From NCBI RefSeq assembly GCF_001053185.1, contig NZ_CSTD01000001.1:1939009-2003008 (forward strand): DNA of 64,000 nucleotides. Reading direction: 5' to 3'. Of the stretch, positions 1 through 9,227 are shown one piece after another. A program made the translations under genes and the position numbers. The notes beneath the pieces were generated by a model. The model worked only from the letters and a program-made list of their open reading frames with translations. It searched no databases and was not told the origin of the DNA. Position 1 is the first letter of the stretch. Every line of letters starts with the position of its first letter. This DNA comes from Mycobacterium bohemicum DSM 44277. Lineage in GTDB: Bacteria > Actinomycetota > Actinomycetes > Mycobacteriales > Mycobacteriaceae.

Positions 1-1321
<1,321 letters not shown>

Positions 1322-1364
1322 TCATCGGCCGTTTGTGGCCTGTAGGGCCGGGTACCTCGCAGCT

Positions 1365-1865
1365 ATGGCCAGCGGCGGACCAAAGCAGGCGAACGCGATC
1401 TTGCGCAGTGTCCTGTCGTCACCGGTGCTCACGTTGAACGGCTGGGTCGCTTTCGAGTTGCCCCGCACGGTGACCGCGTTGGGCGTGTCGCTCCTGTCGG
1501 GTGTCCTCGCCGTGCATGTCTACCTGTTGGCCACCATGCCGGCCGTGCCCGGGTACTTCGCCGTCTACGCGGGGCTGCTGATGGTCGGTTGCCTGGCCGC
1601 CGCCGGCACCATGGTCGTCGGTCGCAACGCCTTTGTCCCGCAGGTTGGCTGGGTCCTCGGAAGCTTGCTCTGCACGGCGTTTCTCACCGTCTACCTGGTG
1701 AGCCGGTTCGTCGCTTTACCGGGACTGAGCGCGTTGACCGACCGTTGGGACGTCGCGCCGGGAACGCTGGCGATGGCGCTGGCGGCCGGCTTCATCGCGG
1801 TGCACACGACCGTGCTGTCGGGCATCAACGTGGCTTACCCGCAACGACGGAACTGGCCCGACTAA
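1365..1865 (+). CDS. Small integral membrane protein of unknown function (166 aa)
   Basis: A 166-residue protein with about four hydrophobic segments (near residues 37-58, 65-85, 93-113 and 130-152) and no recognised catalytic motif. It ends with a polar tail containing YPQRRNWPD. It lies 14 bases upstream of the cytochrome b561-molybdopterin oxidoreductase on the same strand, so co-transcription is likely. A role as membrane partner of that redox enzyme is inference only. The ATG at 1365 follows a poor ribosome site; reading further upstream in the same frame gives arginine-rich sequence unlike a protein. Confidence 0.7.
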   Translation: MASGGPKQANAILRSVLSSPVLTLNGWVAFELPRTVTALGVSLLSGVLAVHVYLLATMPAVPGYFAVYAGLLMVGCLAAAGTMVVGRNAFVPQVGWVLGSLLCTAFLTVYLVSRFVALPGLSALTDRWDVAPGTLAMALAAGFIAVHTTVLSGINVAYPQRRNWPD

Positions 1866-1879
1866 GTGGGATCTCGCTC

Positions 1880-3370
1880 ATGACGACGCTCGACTATCCG
1901 GTGTGGCTACGCGTTGACCACTGGCTCAACGTGCTTTTCCTGACCCTGCTCATCCGCAGCGGCATCGAAATTCTGTCCACCCATCCCAAGCTGTACTGGC
2001 ACGACGACAGCAAACCCGGCACCGAATGGGCCGTGTTCTCCCGCAAGAAGCTTCCGCGCGACAGGTTGTACGACACCCTCGACGAAGAGGAGGACTATCA
2101 CCCGCTCATCTCGCTGCCCGGCCATGCGCAGCTGGGAATCGGACGTCACTGGCACTTTGTGGCCGTGCTCGGCTGGATTCTCACCGGGCTGTCGTATTAC
2201 ATCCTGCTGTTCGCAACCGGCCAGTGGCACCGGTACTGGCCGGACTCGTGGTCCATCTTCGCCGACGCCTGGAACGACATCGTCACCTACTTGACCTTCA
2301 ACCTGCCGTCGGTGTTACCCGGTGAGCCCCTCGACGCCATCCAGAAGCTGACCTATGCGGGCGTCGTCTTCCTCCTCGCACCCTTCCTAATACTCACCGG
2401 GGCAGCCCAATCGCCGGCCATCGAGGCGCGGTTCCCGTGGTACGTGCAGATGTGGGGCGGACGCCAGTGGGCTCGCAGCCTGCATTTCCTGGGTCTGCTC
2501 GCATTCCTGGTGTTCATCGTGATCCACCTGTCGATGATCTTCTTCTGGGGCTGGGGCAGGCTCACAGCGCTGATGATCTTCGGCTCCGTCCGCAACATCT
2601 ATTGGTCGACGGCCCTGTCGTTGGCGATCATCGGGGTGATCGTCGCCATCCATTGGGCGGCGACGAGCTGGAGTCACCGCAGCCCCCGCACCGTACAGCG
2701 GGTCCTCGGTTCGGTGGTCACCGCCGTGCGTCTCCTGCTGCTGCGGCCCCTGAACTCCCGGCAGAACTACCCCGCAAGCAAGATCTCCGAGCAGCACCGC
2801 GTCAACGGCAAGCCCCCCACGAGCACCCAGTACAAGGTCATGGCGGTCCACAATTTCGTCGATTGGCGGTTGCGGGTAGGCGGCCTTGTCGAGAACCCGG
2901 TGATCCTCGATCTGGCCGGAATCCGGTCGCTGGGTGAGCCGCAGACCCAGCGGGTCCTGCACAACTGTGTGCAGGGCTGGACCAGCATCGGCGAATGGAC
3001 CGGAGTGCACCTGCGTGAGCTGGTGGAATTGGTGCGGCCGTTGCCCGAGGCGCGATACATCTGCTTCCTGAGCATGCAGGACAACAGCACCGACGAGCCG
3101 GCCTCGCACGGCGGGGGTCAGTTCTATGAGGTCCTCGACCTCGAGTTCGCCCACAAGCCCCAGACGCTGCTGGCCTACGAGATGAACGGGGTGCCGCTGC
3201 CGATCAAGCACGGCGCGCCACTAAGACTGCGGGTGGAAACCCAGGTGGGTTTCAAGATGACCAAGTGGATCAACCAGATCGAATTCGTCAAGGACTTCGC
3301 CGGCATCGGCTACGGCGCGGGTGGCTGGCGCGAGGACCGCGTGTACTACGACAAGGACGTGGAGATCTGA
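1880..3370 (+). CDS. Cytochrome b561-like membrane domain fused to a molybdopterin-binding oxidoreductase domain
   Basis: 496 residues. The N-terminal half (about residues 1-290) has several hydrophobic helices with histidines (RVDHWLNVLFLTLLI, GHAQLGIGRHWHFVAVLGW, LHFLGLLAFLVFIVIHLSM), as in di-haem cytochrome b561 proteins. The C-terminal half (about 310-496) is a sulfite oxidase/YedY-type molybdopterin domain. The motif VLHNCVQGWTSIGEW places the expected Mo-ligand cysteine at residue 363. Fusion suggests electrons move directly between the Mo centre and the quinone pool in the membrane. The domain's location relative to the membrane is not clear, since no Tat signal is visible. The substrate is unknown. 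Confidence 0.85.
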   Translation: MTTLDYPVWLRVDHWLNVLFLTLLIRSGIEILSTHPKLYWHDDSKPGTEWAVFSRKKLPRDRLYDTLDEEEDYHPLISLPGHAQLGIGRHWHFVAVLGWILTGLSYYILLFATGQWHRYWPDSWSIFADAWNDIVTYLTFNLPSVLPGEPLDAIQKLTYAGVVFLLAPFLILTGAAQSPAIEARFPWYVQMWGGRQWARSLHFLGLLAFLVFIVIHLSMIFFWGWGRLTALMIFGSVRNIYWSTALSLAIIGVIVAIHWAATSWSHRSPRTVQRVLGSVVTAVRLLLLRPLNSRQNYPASKISEQHRVNGKPPTSTQYKVMAVHNFVDWRLRVGGLVENPVILDLAGIRSLGEPQTQRVLHNCVQGWTSIGEWTGVHLRELVELVRPLPEARYICFLSMQDNSTDEPASHGGGQFYEVLDLEFAHKPQTLLAYEMNGVPLPIKHGAPLRLRVETQVGFKMTKWINQIEFVKDFAGIGYGAGGWREDRVYYDKDVEI

Positions 3371-3371
3371 C

Positions 3372-3695
3372 ATGACCGATGACGCCACCGGGCACCCCGA
3401 CTTACGGCCCGAGCTGATCGCCCTCGATTCCGCCGCGTGTGAGCGGGTACGCCAGCAGATCGCGGCGAAGGGCGGCCATTGCGAGGCCTGCGGCGCAACG
3501 GATTTCGCCGTCGGTCACGCGCTGATCATGGGCTTTTTGTTTCTGGACGAACAGGCCGACGCCTACATGGTGGCGCTGACCTGTCGCAACCCCGAGTGCC
3601 CCAAGCCGCGATCCGCAATCACCTTGTGCGGCAGCGACTTCCTTTCGGAGGATCAGCAGGAGCTGGCGATGTCGCTGCGTTCCTCGATCGCCTGA
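3372..3695 (+). CDS. Small cysteine-motif (putative zinc-binding) protein, 107 aa
   Basis: Starts two bases after the stop of the molybdopterin oxidoreductase, so it is almost certainly in the same transcript. Visible metal-ligand candidates are HCEACGA (about residues 36-42) and a later CRNPECPKP, giving a CxxC plus CxxxxC pattern of a zinc ribbon or similar cluster. The rest is a helical, acidic-tailed protein with no family I can name. It could be an accessory or maturation protein for the oxidoreductase; that is inference from position only. Confidence 0.7.
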   Translation: MTDDATGHPDLRPELIALDSAACERVRQQIAAKGGHCEACGATDFAVGHALIMGFLFLDEQADAYMVALTCRNPECPKPRSAITLCGSDFLSEDQQELAMSLRSSIA

Positions 3696-3698
3696 TCG

Positions 3699-4058
3699 TC
3701 ATCGGCGAAACAGCCGCTTTCGCTGACTTGCGCGCCGGTCGCCGGCGGGCGTATCAGCGAGCTCGGGCCGGGCCAGTTTGAACCTCTCGATCAGCGGCGA
3801 CATCGCGCGCAACTCGTCGCACAGCGACTGAAATCGCCGCTCGTCGGCGTCATCGAGCTGGCCGCGCGAGCTGTAGTGCGCCATGCGGGGGAGCCGGCCG
3901 GCGAGCGCGGCGCCCCATCGGATGCTCAGGTCGTAGGCGTCCTCGTCGTCGACCTCGTCGCGCGCGCCGAGGCTCTTGAGCGCGGCGATCTGCTCGGTGA
4001 GGAATTCGACGTCGTCGTCGATGGCGATCAGTTCCCGGCTTTCCGGCGCCATGCTCAT
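3699..4058 (-). CDS. Conserved hypothetical protein, 119 aa
   Basis: Convergent with the zinc-motif gene, with three bases between the stops. A charged, mostly helical, soluble protein with an acidic N-terminal half (IDDDVEFLTEQIAALKSL) and a basic C-terminal tail (RRASQRKRLFRR). It has no signal peptide, membrane segment or recognised motif. The ATG at 4058 is preceded by GGGAG five bases upstream, which supports this start over the ATG two codons later. I do not recognise a function. Confidence 0.65.
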   Translation of the reverse strand: MSMAPESRELIAIDDDVEFLTEQIAALKSLGARDEVDDEDAYDLSIRWGAALAGRLPRMAHYSSRGQLDDADERRFQSLCDELRAMSPLIERFKLARPELADTPAGDRRASQRKRLFRR

Positions 4059-4226
4059 CCGGACTCCCTACGACCGACGCACCGCCGCGGTGCGTGCATA
4101 CCTTCGGATGCGCCGGTGAGTACCCACGAGTTCCCTGGCTACACCGGCCCTCGCCCGGTTACCCCGGCCGCACGCGGGTATGTCTGTCGGGTCCTGCGCC
4201 GAAAACGTCCAGACCGGGAGGCCCAC

Positions 4227-5414
4227 ATGAGCCATGGCGATGCCATTCTTGACGACCTCAGGGATCTGCTCGGAAAGGAAGTGGGGCTGGCCGATCAGCT
4301 TCAGCGGTCGCTGGTCAAGGCCCGGGAGGCGGCCGAGGCGGACCTGGATGCCGACCTGTTCGCGGCGCTCGAGTGGCCCCGGACAATCGACGAGTACGAG
4401 CACTACCTCACGTCGTTCATCCGGTGGGTGCCCCGCCAGTCGAACGCAAAAGCGTGGGAGAAGACGACACCGGAGCACAGGTACGCCGAGGAGGTCAACG
4501 ACCGGATCGCACATTTCTTTTTTCTGGTGGACCAGGAGGTCGACGGCGGGGCACCGCAAAACTCGGCAAGCTTCCGCGGCTGGATGACCGATTTCGCCCG
4601 GCGCTGGGGCGACTTCCTGGACACGCCGGAGTCGTTCAGCCGAGAAACCCTGCGGTCATTCGTCGACCTGGCGCCCGAATACCGCGTCCACGAATCGTTG
4701 ATCGACGGCAAGCCGAACTCGCCCAGTGGTTGGTTGACCTACAACCAGTTCTTCGCCCGCCAACTCAACGGCGGGCTGCGTCCGATCGCGGAACCCGTCA
4801 ACAACCTGGTGGCCACCTCACCGGCCGACTGTGTGTTCCAGCGCGCCTACGATATCGACGCCGATTCGAACGTGCCGCCGACGAGGGTCAAGGCTCAAAC
4901 CTTCGGCAACATCAAGCAGCTGATCGACGGCAGTGCCTACAGCGAGAGCTTCTGCCGCGGAACGTTTGTGCACTACATGTTGCAGGCGTCGTCGTACCAC
5001 CGTTACCACCTGCCGGTGGCGGGTTCGGTCAAGGAGTCCTTCACCATCAGCGGCCAGGTCTTCATGCAGGTGTCGATCGAAGGCCACGGTTTCAACTCCA
5101 GCGACGCGGCAACCACCGGCTACGAGTTCTTCCAGAACCGGGGCGTGGTCGTCATCGACACCTCCGAGTCCGACGGGGGTGACATCGGCATCGTCGCGGT
5201 CATCCCGGTGGGGATGGCGCACGTGTCGTCGGTGGTGCTGAGCGCCGTCGAGGGCAGCCACATGGCCAAGGGCGAAGAATTCGGCTATTTCCAGTTCGGC
5301 GGCTCGGACATCATCGTGCTGTTCCAGGAAGGCGTCGACCCGGACATCGACACCGGCGCCGACTACCGACTCGTCGGTACGCCCATAGCCCGCTGCAGCC
5401 CCGTGAGGCGCTGA
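4227..5414 (+). CDS. Phosphatidylserine decarboxylase-like protein
   Basis: 395 residues. The C-terminal part (about 150-395) resembles the phosphatidylserine decarboxylase family. FGYFQFGGSDIIVLF near the C-terminus is where the self-cleaving, pyruvoyl-forming LGST/GGST-like motif should lie, with Ser360 as the candidate. The N-terminal 150 residues are an extra helical domain. The longer length and the GGSD rather than GGST motif suggest a divergent subfamily, so lipid decarboxylation should be treated as probable, not certain. The ATG at 4227 follows a GGGAGG ribosome site. Confidence 0.75.
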   Translation: MSHGDAILDDLRDLLGKEVGLADQLQRSLVKAREAAEADLDADLFAALEWPRTIDEYEHYLTSFIRWVPRQSNAKAWEKTTPEHRYAEEVNDRIAHFFFLVDQEVDGGAPQNSASFRGWMTDFARRWGDFLDTPESFSRETLRSFVDLAPEYRVHESLIDGKPNSPSGWLTYNQFFARQLNGGLRPIAEPVNNLVATSPADCVFQRAYDIDADSNVPPTRVKAQTFGNIKQLIDGSAYSESFCRGTFVHYMLQASSYHRYHLPVAGSVKESFTISGQVFMQVSIEGHGFNSSDAATTGYEFFQNRGVVVIDTSESDGGDIGIVAVIPVGMAHVSSVVLSAVEGSHMAKGEEFGYFQFGGSDIIVLFQEGVDPDIDTGADYRLVGTPIARCSPVRR

Positions 5415-5439
5415 GCGTTGCGCTGCTGACGAGGGGCAG

Positions 5440-5955
5440 GTGAGGTGGATGCGCGATCTGCTACTTCAATTTTTCGACGGCTGGCGGCCGGCGGCGTTCG
5501 CGGCGCTCAAGGCTCTCGCCTTGTTCCTCACCGCGTTGACCGCGTTCCGGCTGACGCTGCGCCGAACCATCGCCGAGTTCACGCCTTTTGACTGGGTGAC
5601 CGCCGTCGCGGTCGGAGCCGTGGTAGGCCGCACCGCCACGGCCCCTCACACGTCGTGGTTCACCGGGACGGCGGTCTTGATCGCGTTGATCGCCGCGCAT
5701 GACACGGTGGCCCGGCTGCGCTTCATCCCCTGGGTGAGCCGCCTGGTCGACCCGCCGGTGCGGGTGCTGATCCGCGAGGGCGAAATCGACCGGCGAAACC
5801 TCAAGCGATGCAGGCTTACTCAGGCCGACCTGGACGCGATTCTGCGCCAGCACGGGCACCGGACACCGGACGAGATCCGGCTCGCCCTCTTCGAAACCAA
5901 AGGTGTGGTCTCCGTTTTCGGCGAGGGCACACCAAAGTCGGACCGGCAGTCCTAG
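5440..5955 (+). CDS. DUF421 (YetF-like) membrane protein
   Basis: 171 residues. Three hydrophobic segments in the N-terminal half (about 20-45, 52-70 and 78-95) are followed by a soluble domain containing PPVRVLIREGEIDRRNLKR and LTQADLDAILRQHG. This arrangement is typical of DUF421/YetF proteins, whose soluble domain packs against the inner face of the membrane. The role in mycobacteria is unknown. Start is ambiguous: GTG at 5440 with GAGGGG upstream, or ATG at 5449. It follows the decarboxylase-like gene by 25 bases and may share its transcript. Confidence 0.75.
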   Translation: MRWMRDLLLQFFDGWRPAAFAALKALALFLTALTAFRLTLRRTIAEFTPFDWVTAVAVGAVVGRTATAPHTSWFTGTAVLIALIAAHDTVARLRFIPWVSRLVDPPVRVLIREGEIDRRNLKRCRLTQADLDAILRQHGHRTPDEIRLALFETKGVVSVFGEGTPKSDRQS

Positions 5956-5970
5956 TCCAACGCGTCGCCG

Positions 5971-7176
5971 TCAGGCCGAGACCGGCTTCTTCGAGGGCTC
6001 GGACACCTTCATCAGCTTCATCAGGTTGCCGCCCATGATCTTGGCGACGTCTTCCTGCTCGAAGTCGGTGAGCTCGTCGACGAAGGAGATCGGGTCCTTG
6101 AGGCCTTCGGGGTGCGGCCAGTCGGATCCGAACAGCACCCGGTCGGTGCCCACCATCTTCACGATCTCGGTGAACCGGTCCTCCCAGAACGGGGTGATGT
6201 AGACGCAGCGCTTGAACGCCTCGATCGGGTCCTCGCTGAACGACTGCGGCATCTTCTTGTAAACGCCCTTGAGGCCCTTGAACAAGTCCGGCACCCAGTC
6301 GGCGCCGTTCTCGATCGACAGGATCCGCAGCTCGGGGTTGCGGGACAGCGCGCCGTGGCACACCAGCGCACCCATGGCGTCGAGGATCGGCCGGTGGCCC
6401 ATCGCGAAACTGCGGAAGGCGGTCGGCTTGAACGGCAGAAACTCGTCACCGGGCTCCCACACGTTCGCGAACTCGGAGTAGCCGCTGTCGGAGGCGTGCA
6501 TCGAGACCGGAATCCCGGCTTTGATGCACGCCTGCCAGAACGGGTCGAACTCCTCGAGGCCGAACGACCGGCTGCCCTTGTAGCCGGGCACCGGCGCCGG
6601 GCGGACCAGCACGGTGCGGGCACCGCGCTCCAGGCACCATTCGAGCTCTTCGAGCGCGCGCTCAACGATCGGCAGGGTGATCACCGGGGTGGCGAAGATG
6701 CGGTCTTGATAGTTGAACGACCACTGCTCGTGCATCCACTGGTTGAGCGCGTGGATGACGTCGTGGGTCATCTCCGGGTCGTCCTTCATGCGCTCCTCGA
6801 CCAGGCTGGCCAGGGTCGGAAACATCAGGGCGTAGTCGATTCCGAGTTCGTCCATGACCTCCAGCCGGGCGCCGGGCTCCCGGAACGCGGGAATGGCCTT
6901 CATCGGCTCGCCCAGGATCTCGCGGTAGGTCTTGCCCTGTGCGCCGTTGCGGAAGTAGTCCTCCTGGGCGCCCGGCCTGGCCACCACCTCGAACGTCGGG
7001 TTGGGGATGTATTCGCTGATGTGCCCGCGCACGACGATCTTGGTGCGGCCCCGCACCTGCACGTAATCGATGACGTTCTTGCGCTTGTCCGGGAGGAATT
7101 TGGTCAGCGCTTCCTGCGGCTCGTACATGTGGTTGTCGGCGTCGAACACCGGGAAGGGAAGTTCGCGGGACGGCAT
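5971..7176 (-). CDS. Amidohydrolase_2 family protein (401 aa)
   Basis: A metal-dependent hydrolase or decarboxylase fold (TIM barrel). The N-terminal metal motif is the variant FDADNHMYEP, where classical members have DxHxH. Further candidate ligand motifs are MHASDSGYSEF (middle) and FGSDWPHPEGL (near the C-terminus, with Asp). Proteins like this occur often next to CoA-dependent catabolic genes in mycobacteria and may open rings or decarboxylate carboxylated intermediates. Upstream lies a perfect 9-bp inverted repeat (7208-7230), so expression is probably controlled by the adjacent TetR-hot-dog fusion. The ATG at 7176 follows AAGGAG. Confidence 0.85.
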   Translation of the reverse strand: MPSRELPFPVFDADNHMYEPQEALTKFLPDKRKNVIDYVQVRGRTKIVVRGHISEYIPNPTFEVVARPGAQEDYFRNGAQGKTYREILGEPMKAIPAFREPGARLEVMDELGIDYALMFPTLASLVEERMKDDPEMTHDVIHALNQWMHEQWSFNYQDRIFATPVITLPIVERALEELEWCLERGARTVLVRPAPVPGYKGSRSFGLEEFDPFWQACIKAGIPVSMHASDSGYSEFANVWEPGDEFLPFKPTAFRSFAMGHRPILDAMGALVCHGALSRNPELRILSIENGADWVPDLFKGLKGVYKKMPQSFSEDPIEAFKRCVYITPFWEDRFTEIVKMVGTDRVLFGSDWPHPEGLKDPISFVDELTDFEQEDVAKIMGGNLMKLMKVSEPSKKPVSA

Positions 7177-7207
7177 GGCGATCTCCTTGCAGAGGCTTGA
7201 TCTCAGG

Positions 7208-7230
7208 TGGTGGTAATGACGTTACCACCA
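7208..7230. promoter_or_regulatory. Inverted-repeat operator upstream of the amidohydrolase gene
   Basis: Arms TGGTGGTAA (7208-7216) and TTACCACCA (7222-7230) are perfect reverse complements around a 5-base spacer TGACG. The site ends 32 bases upstream of the amidohydrolase ATG and just past the stop of the TetR-type gene. Size and symmetry fit a TetR dimer site. The likely binder is the neighbouring TetR-hot-dog protein (inference). Confidence 0.6.
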
Positions 7231-7254
7231 TTGCGCAACAAGGTGTAGCGGCGG

Positions 7255-8283
7255 CTAATCGTCCGCGCGAAGGCCGCTCGGCGTCGGCCCGCTGATGATC
7301 GCGAAGTTCACGGTGGCGGTCGCGAGCAGCTCGCCGTCGCCGTCGCCGTAGATGTCCACCTGCATGACCATCGCCCGCCGCCCCGAGCGCAGCATCCGGG
7401 GAACGGCGAAAGCGGAGCCCTGCCGGATCGGCCGCAGGTAACGGATGAACAGGTCGGCGGTGGTCATCGTGGTGCCGGGTCTCAGGTGCTCCAGCCCGAA
7501 CTGGCCGCCCGCCACATCCACCAGCGTGGCGATCAGGCCGCCCTGCAACGCGCCCGAGGTGTTGACGACCTGCGGGCTGACCGGCATGGTCATCGCGAAC
7601 TCGCCATTGTGTGTTCCCGGTCTCATGCCGATCGAGGCGAACAACTCCGACAGCGAGGGCGGAGCCGATTCCTCCTCGATGTCGCGGATGCCGAGCGCGC
7701 GGGTGCAGAAGTCGAAGAGCTGGCCGGCGTCCACCGGGGTTCCGTTCAATTCGGCTCCCAGCCAATGCAATCGCTGCGCACCCATCACCGTTTGCATCAC
7801 GATGGCGGCGGCGGCCCCCACGTCAAGTCCCGGGTTGAAAACCCCCTCGGTGATGCCCTGGCCGACGATGTCGCGCATCAGTTGGTGCAACGGGGAGAGA
7901 ACCCGCGCGTAGTCGCGGGGCCGGGTCTCGGCCAAGTGCTGGTTGTAGAGCGTCAACGCGCGGTTGAGGCTGCCCTGAGTGCTGGACTCCGGCTGTTGGC
8001 TGATGCGGTCGAGGACCAGCTTCAGCGCGGCGGTGCTGTCCAATCCCGCGGTCTCGGTTCGCCACGCTTTCGCCGATTGCGCGATGGTCCTGTCGAACAG
8101 CGCCAGCAGCAATTCGTCCTTGCTGCTGAAGTGCTGATAGAAGGCGCGCAGCGAGGTCTTCGAGCGCGCCACCACCTCCTGCACGGTGAAATCGGTGCGC
8201 CCGGTCTCGCCCAGGATCCCGACGGCGGTCTTGATGAAGCGGTCGGCGCGCGTGACGTCGGGTTCGTGGTCGGAGTGGGTCAT
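7255..8283 (-). CDS. TetR-family regulator fused to a C-terminal hot-dog (PaaI thioesterase-like) domain
   Basis: 342 residues, against about 200 for an ordinary TetR protein. Residues 1-70 hold the helix-turn-helix (FTVQEVVARSKTSLRAFYQHF), about 70-205 the ligand-binding helices, and about 210-342 a hot-dog fold of the PaaI type (NTSGALQGGLIATLVDVAGG, followed by LFIRYLRPIRQGS). The usual HGG of PaaI enzymes is QGG here, so catalysis may be lost and the domain may sense an acyl-CoA. No frameshift joins the parts: the reading frame is continuous. It probably controls the downstream amidohydrolase through the inverted repeat at 7208-7230. Confidence 0.88.
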   Translation of the reverse strand: MTHSDHEPDVTRADRFIKTAVGILGETGRTDFTVQEVVARSKTSLRAFYQHFSSKDELLLALFDRTIAQSAKAWRTETAGLDSTAALKLVLDRISQQPESSTQGSLNRALTLYNQHLAETRPRDYARVLSPLHQLMRDIVGQGITEGVFNPGLDVGAAAAIVMQTVMGAQRLHWLGAELNGTPVDAGQLFDFCTRALGIRDIEEESAPPSLSELFASIGMRPGTHNGEFAMTMPVSPQVVNTSGALQGGLIATLVDVAGGQFGLEHLRPGTTMTTADLFIRYLRPIRQGSAFAVPRMLRSGRRAMVMQVDIYGDGDGELLATATVNFAIISGPTPSGLRADD

Positions 8284-8402
8284 GGGCGCCGCGTCCCCTT
8301 TCCGGTGCGCGCAGGATGCGCTCTGAGAATGAGGTTACCGTGCTCGATATGCCCGCCGCGCACAGAAAAGGAGCAAAGGTCGCTTCGGGGCTCAGCTGCA
8401 GG

Positions 8403-9134
8403 TCATACACCGTCGCGGGCCGGGCGCACGCCGAAGTGGACGGTGGCGAAACCGGTGCTCAACGAGACGTATCGGGCGTCGGCGAAGCCCGACTCCCGCA
8501 TCAGCTCCCGCAGCTCGTCGCGTGACAGCCAGGTGCGGATGGAATCGGCCGTGTAATGGTGGGCGTCGCGGTGCCACGCCACGGCCCGGCCGATGCTCGG
8601 CATCACGCGGAAGTACATCAGGTCGTGCAGGGCTTTGAGCGTCGGCGAGCTCGGCGTGCTGAAATCGAGGATCATCAACCGGCCGCCCGGTCGCAGGACG
8701 CGCCGGAATTCCCGCAGCGCCCGCCCGCGGTCAGCCACGTTGCGCAGCCCGAAGCCGATCGTGACGACGTCGAAGGACTCATCCGGCAGCCCCAGCTCCA
8801 TGGCGTCGCCCTCCTGAAAGTCGACCGCTCCGGGCTGCCGCCGTCGGGCGACCTCGAGCATTGGTACGCAGGAGTCGACCCCCACCACCCGGCCCTGCGG
8901 CCCGACCACCGCCTCCTCGGCGATCGCCAGGTCGCCCGTCCCCGTCGCGACGTCGAGCACACGATCGCCGGGCCGCAGCCCGCACAGCCCGATGGCCTGC
9001 CGTTTCCACAGCCGATGAAGCCCCAGCGTCCAGACATCGGTCATCACGTTGTAACGCTTGGCCAGCGCCGAAAACAGCTCCTTGACGTAGCTGCTCTTGG
9101 CCTCCTCGGAATCGTTCCACCGCCGTGTGACCAT
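8403..9134 (-). CDS. UbiE/MenG-type SAM-dependent methyltransferase
   Basis: 243 residues. The Rossmann SAM-binding motif VLDVATGTGDLAIAE lies near residue 60. The family signatures SFDVVTIGFGLRNVADR and LRPGGRLMILDFSTP follow, then the late motif YTADSIRTWLSRDEL. These features match quinone C-methyltransferases, which act on demethylmenaquinone. In M. tuberculosis the menaquinone methyltransferase lies elsewhere, so this copy beside catabolic genes may be a paralogue with another substrate. The ATG at 9134 was chosen for the GAGAGG six bases upstream; an in-frame upstream extension to 9197 is unlikely. Confidence 0.82.
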   Translation of the reverse strand: MVTRRWNDSEEAKSSYVKELFSALAKRYNVMTDVWTLGLHRLWKRQAIGLCGLRPGDRVLDVATGTGDLAIAEEAVVGPQGRVVGVDSCVPMLEVARRRQPGAVDFQEGDAMELGLPDESFDVVTIGFGLRNVADRGRALREFRRVLRPGGRLMILDFSTPSSPTLKALHDLMYFRVMPSIGRAVAWHRDAHHYTADSIRTWLSRDELRELMRESGFADARYVSLSTGFATVHFGVRPARDGV

Positions 9135-9227
9135 CGTGAACCTCTCGCCAGGGTTGATCCTGGCATATCCGGGCGACGCATGACGTGTGCGGCGCAACGA
9201 AATGCGCGGCCGACGGTAGAGCGGTCC

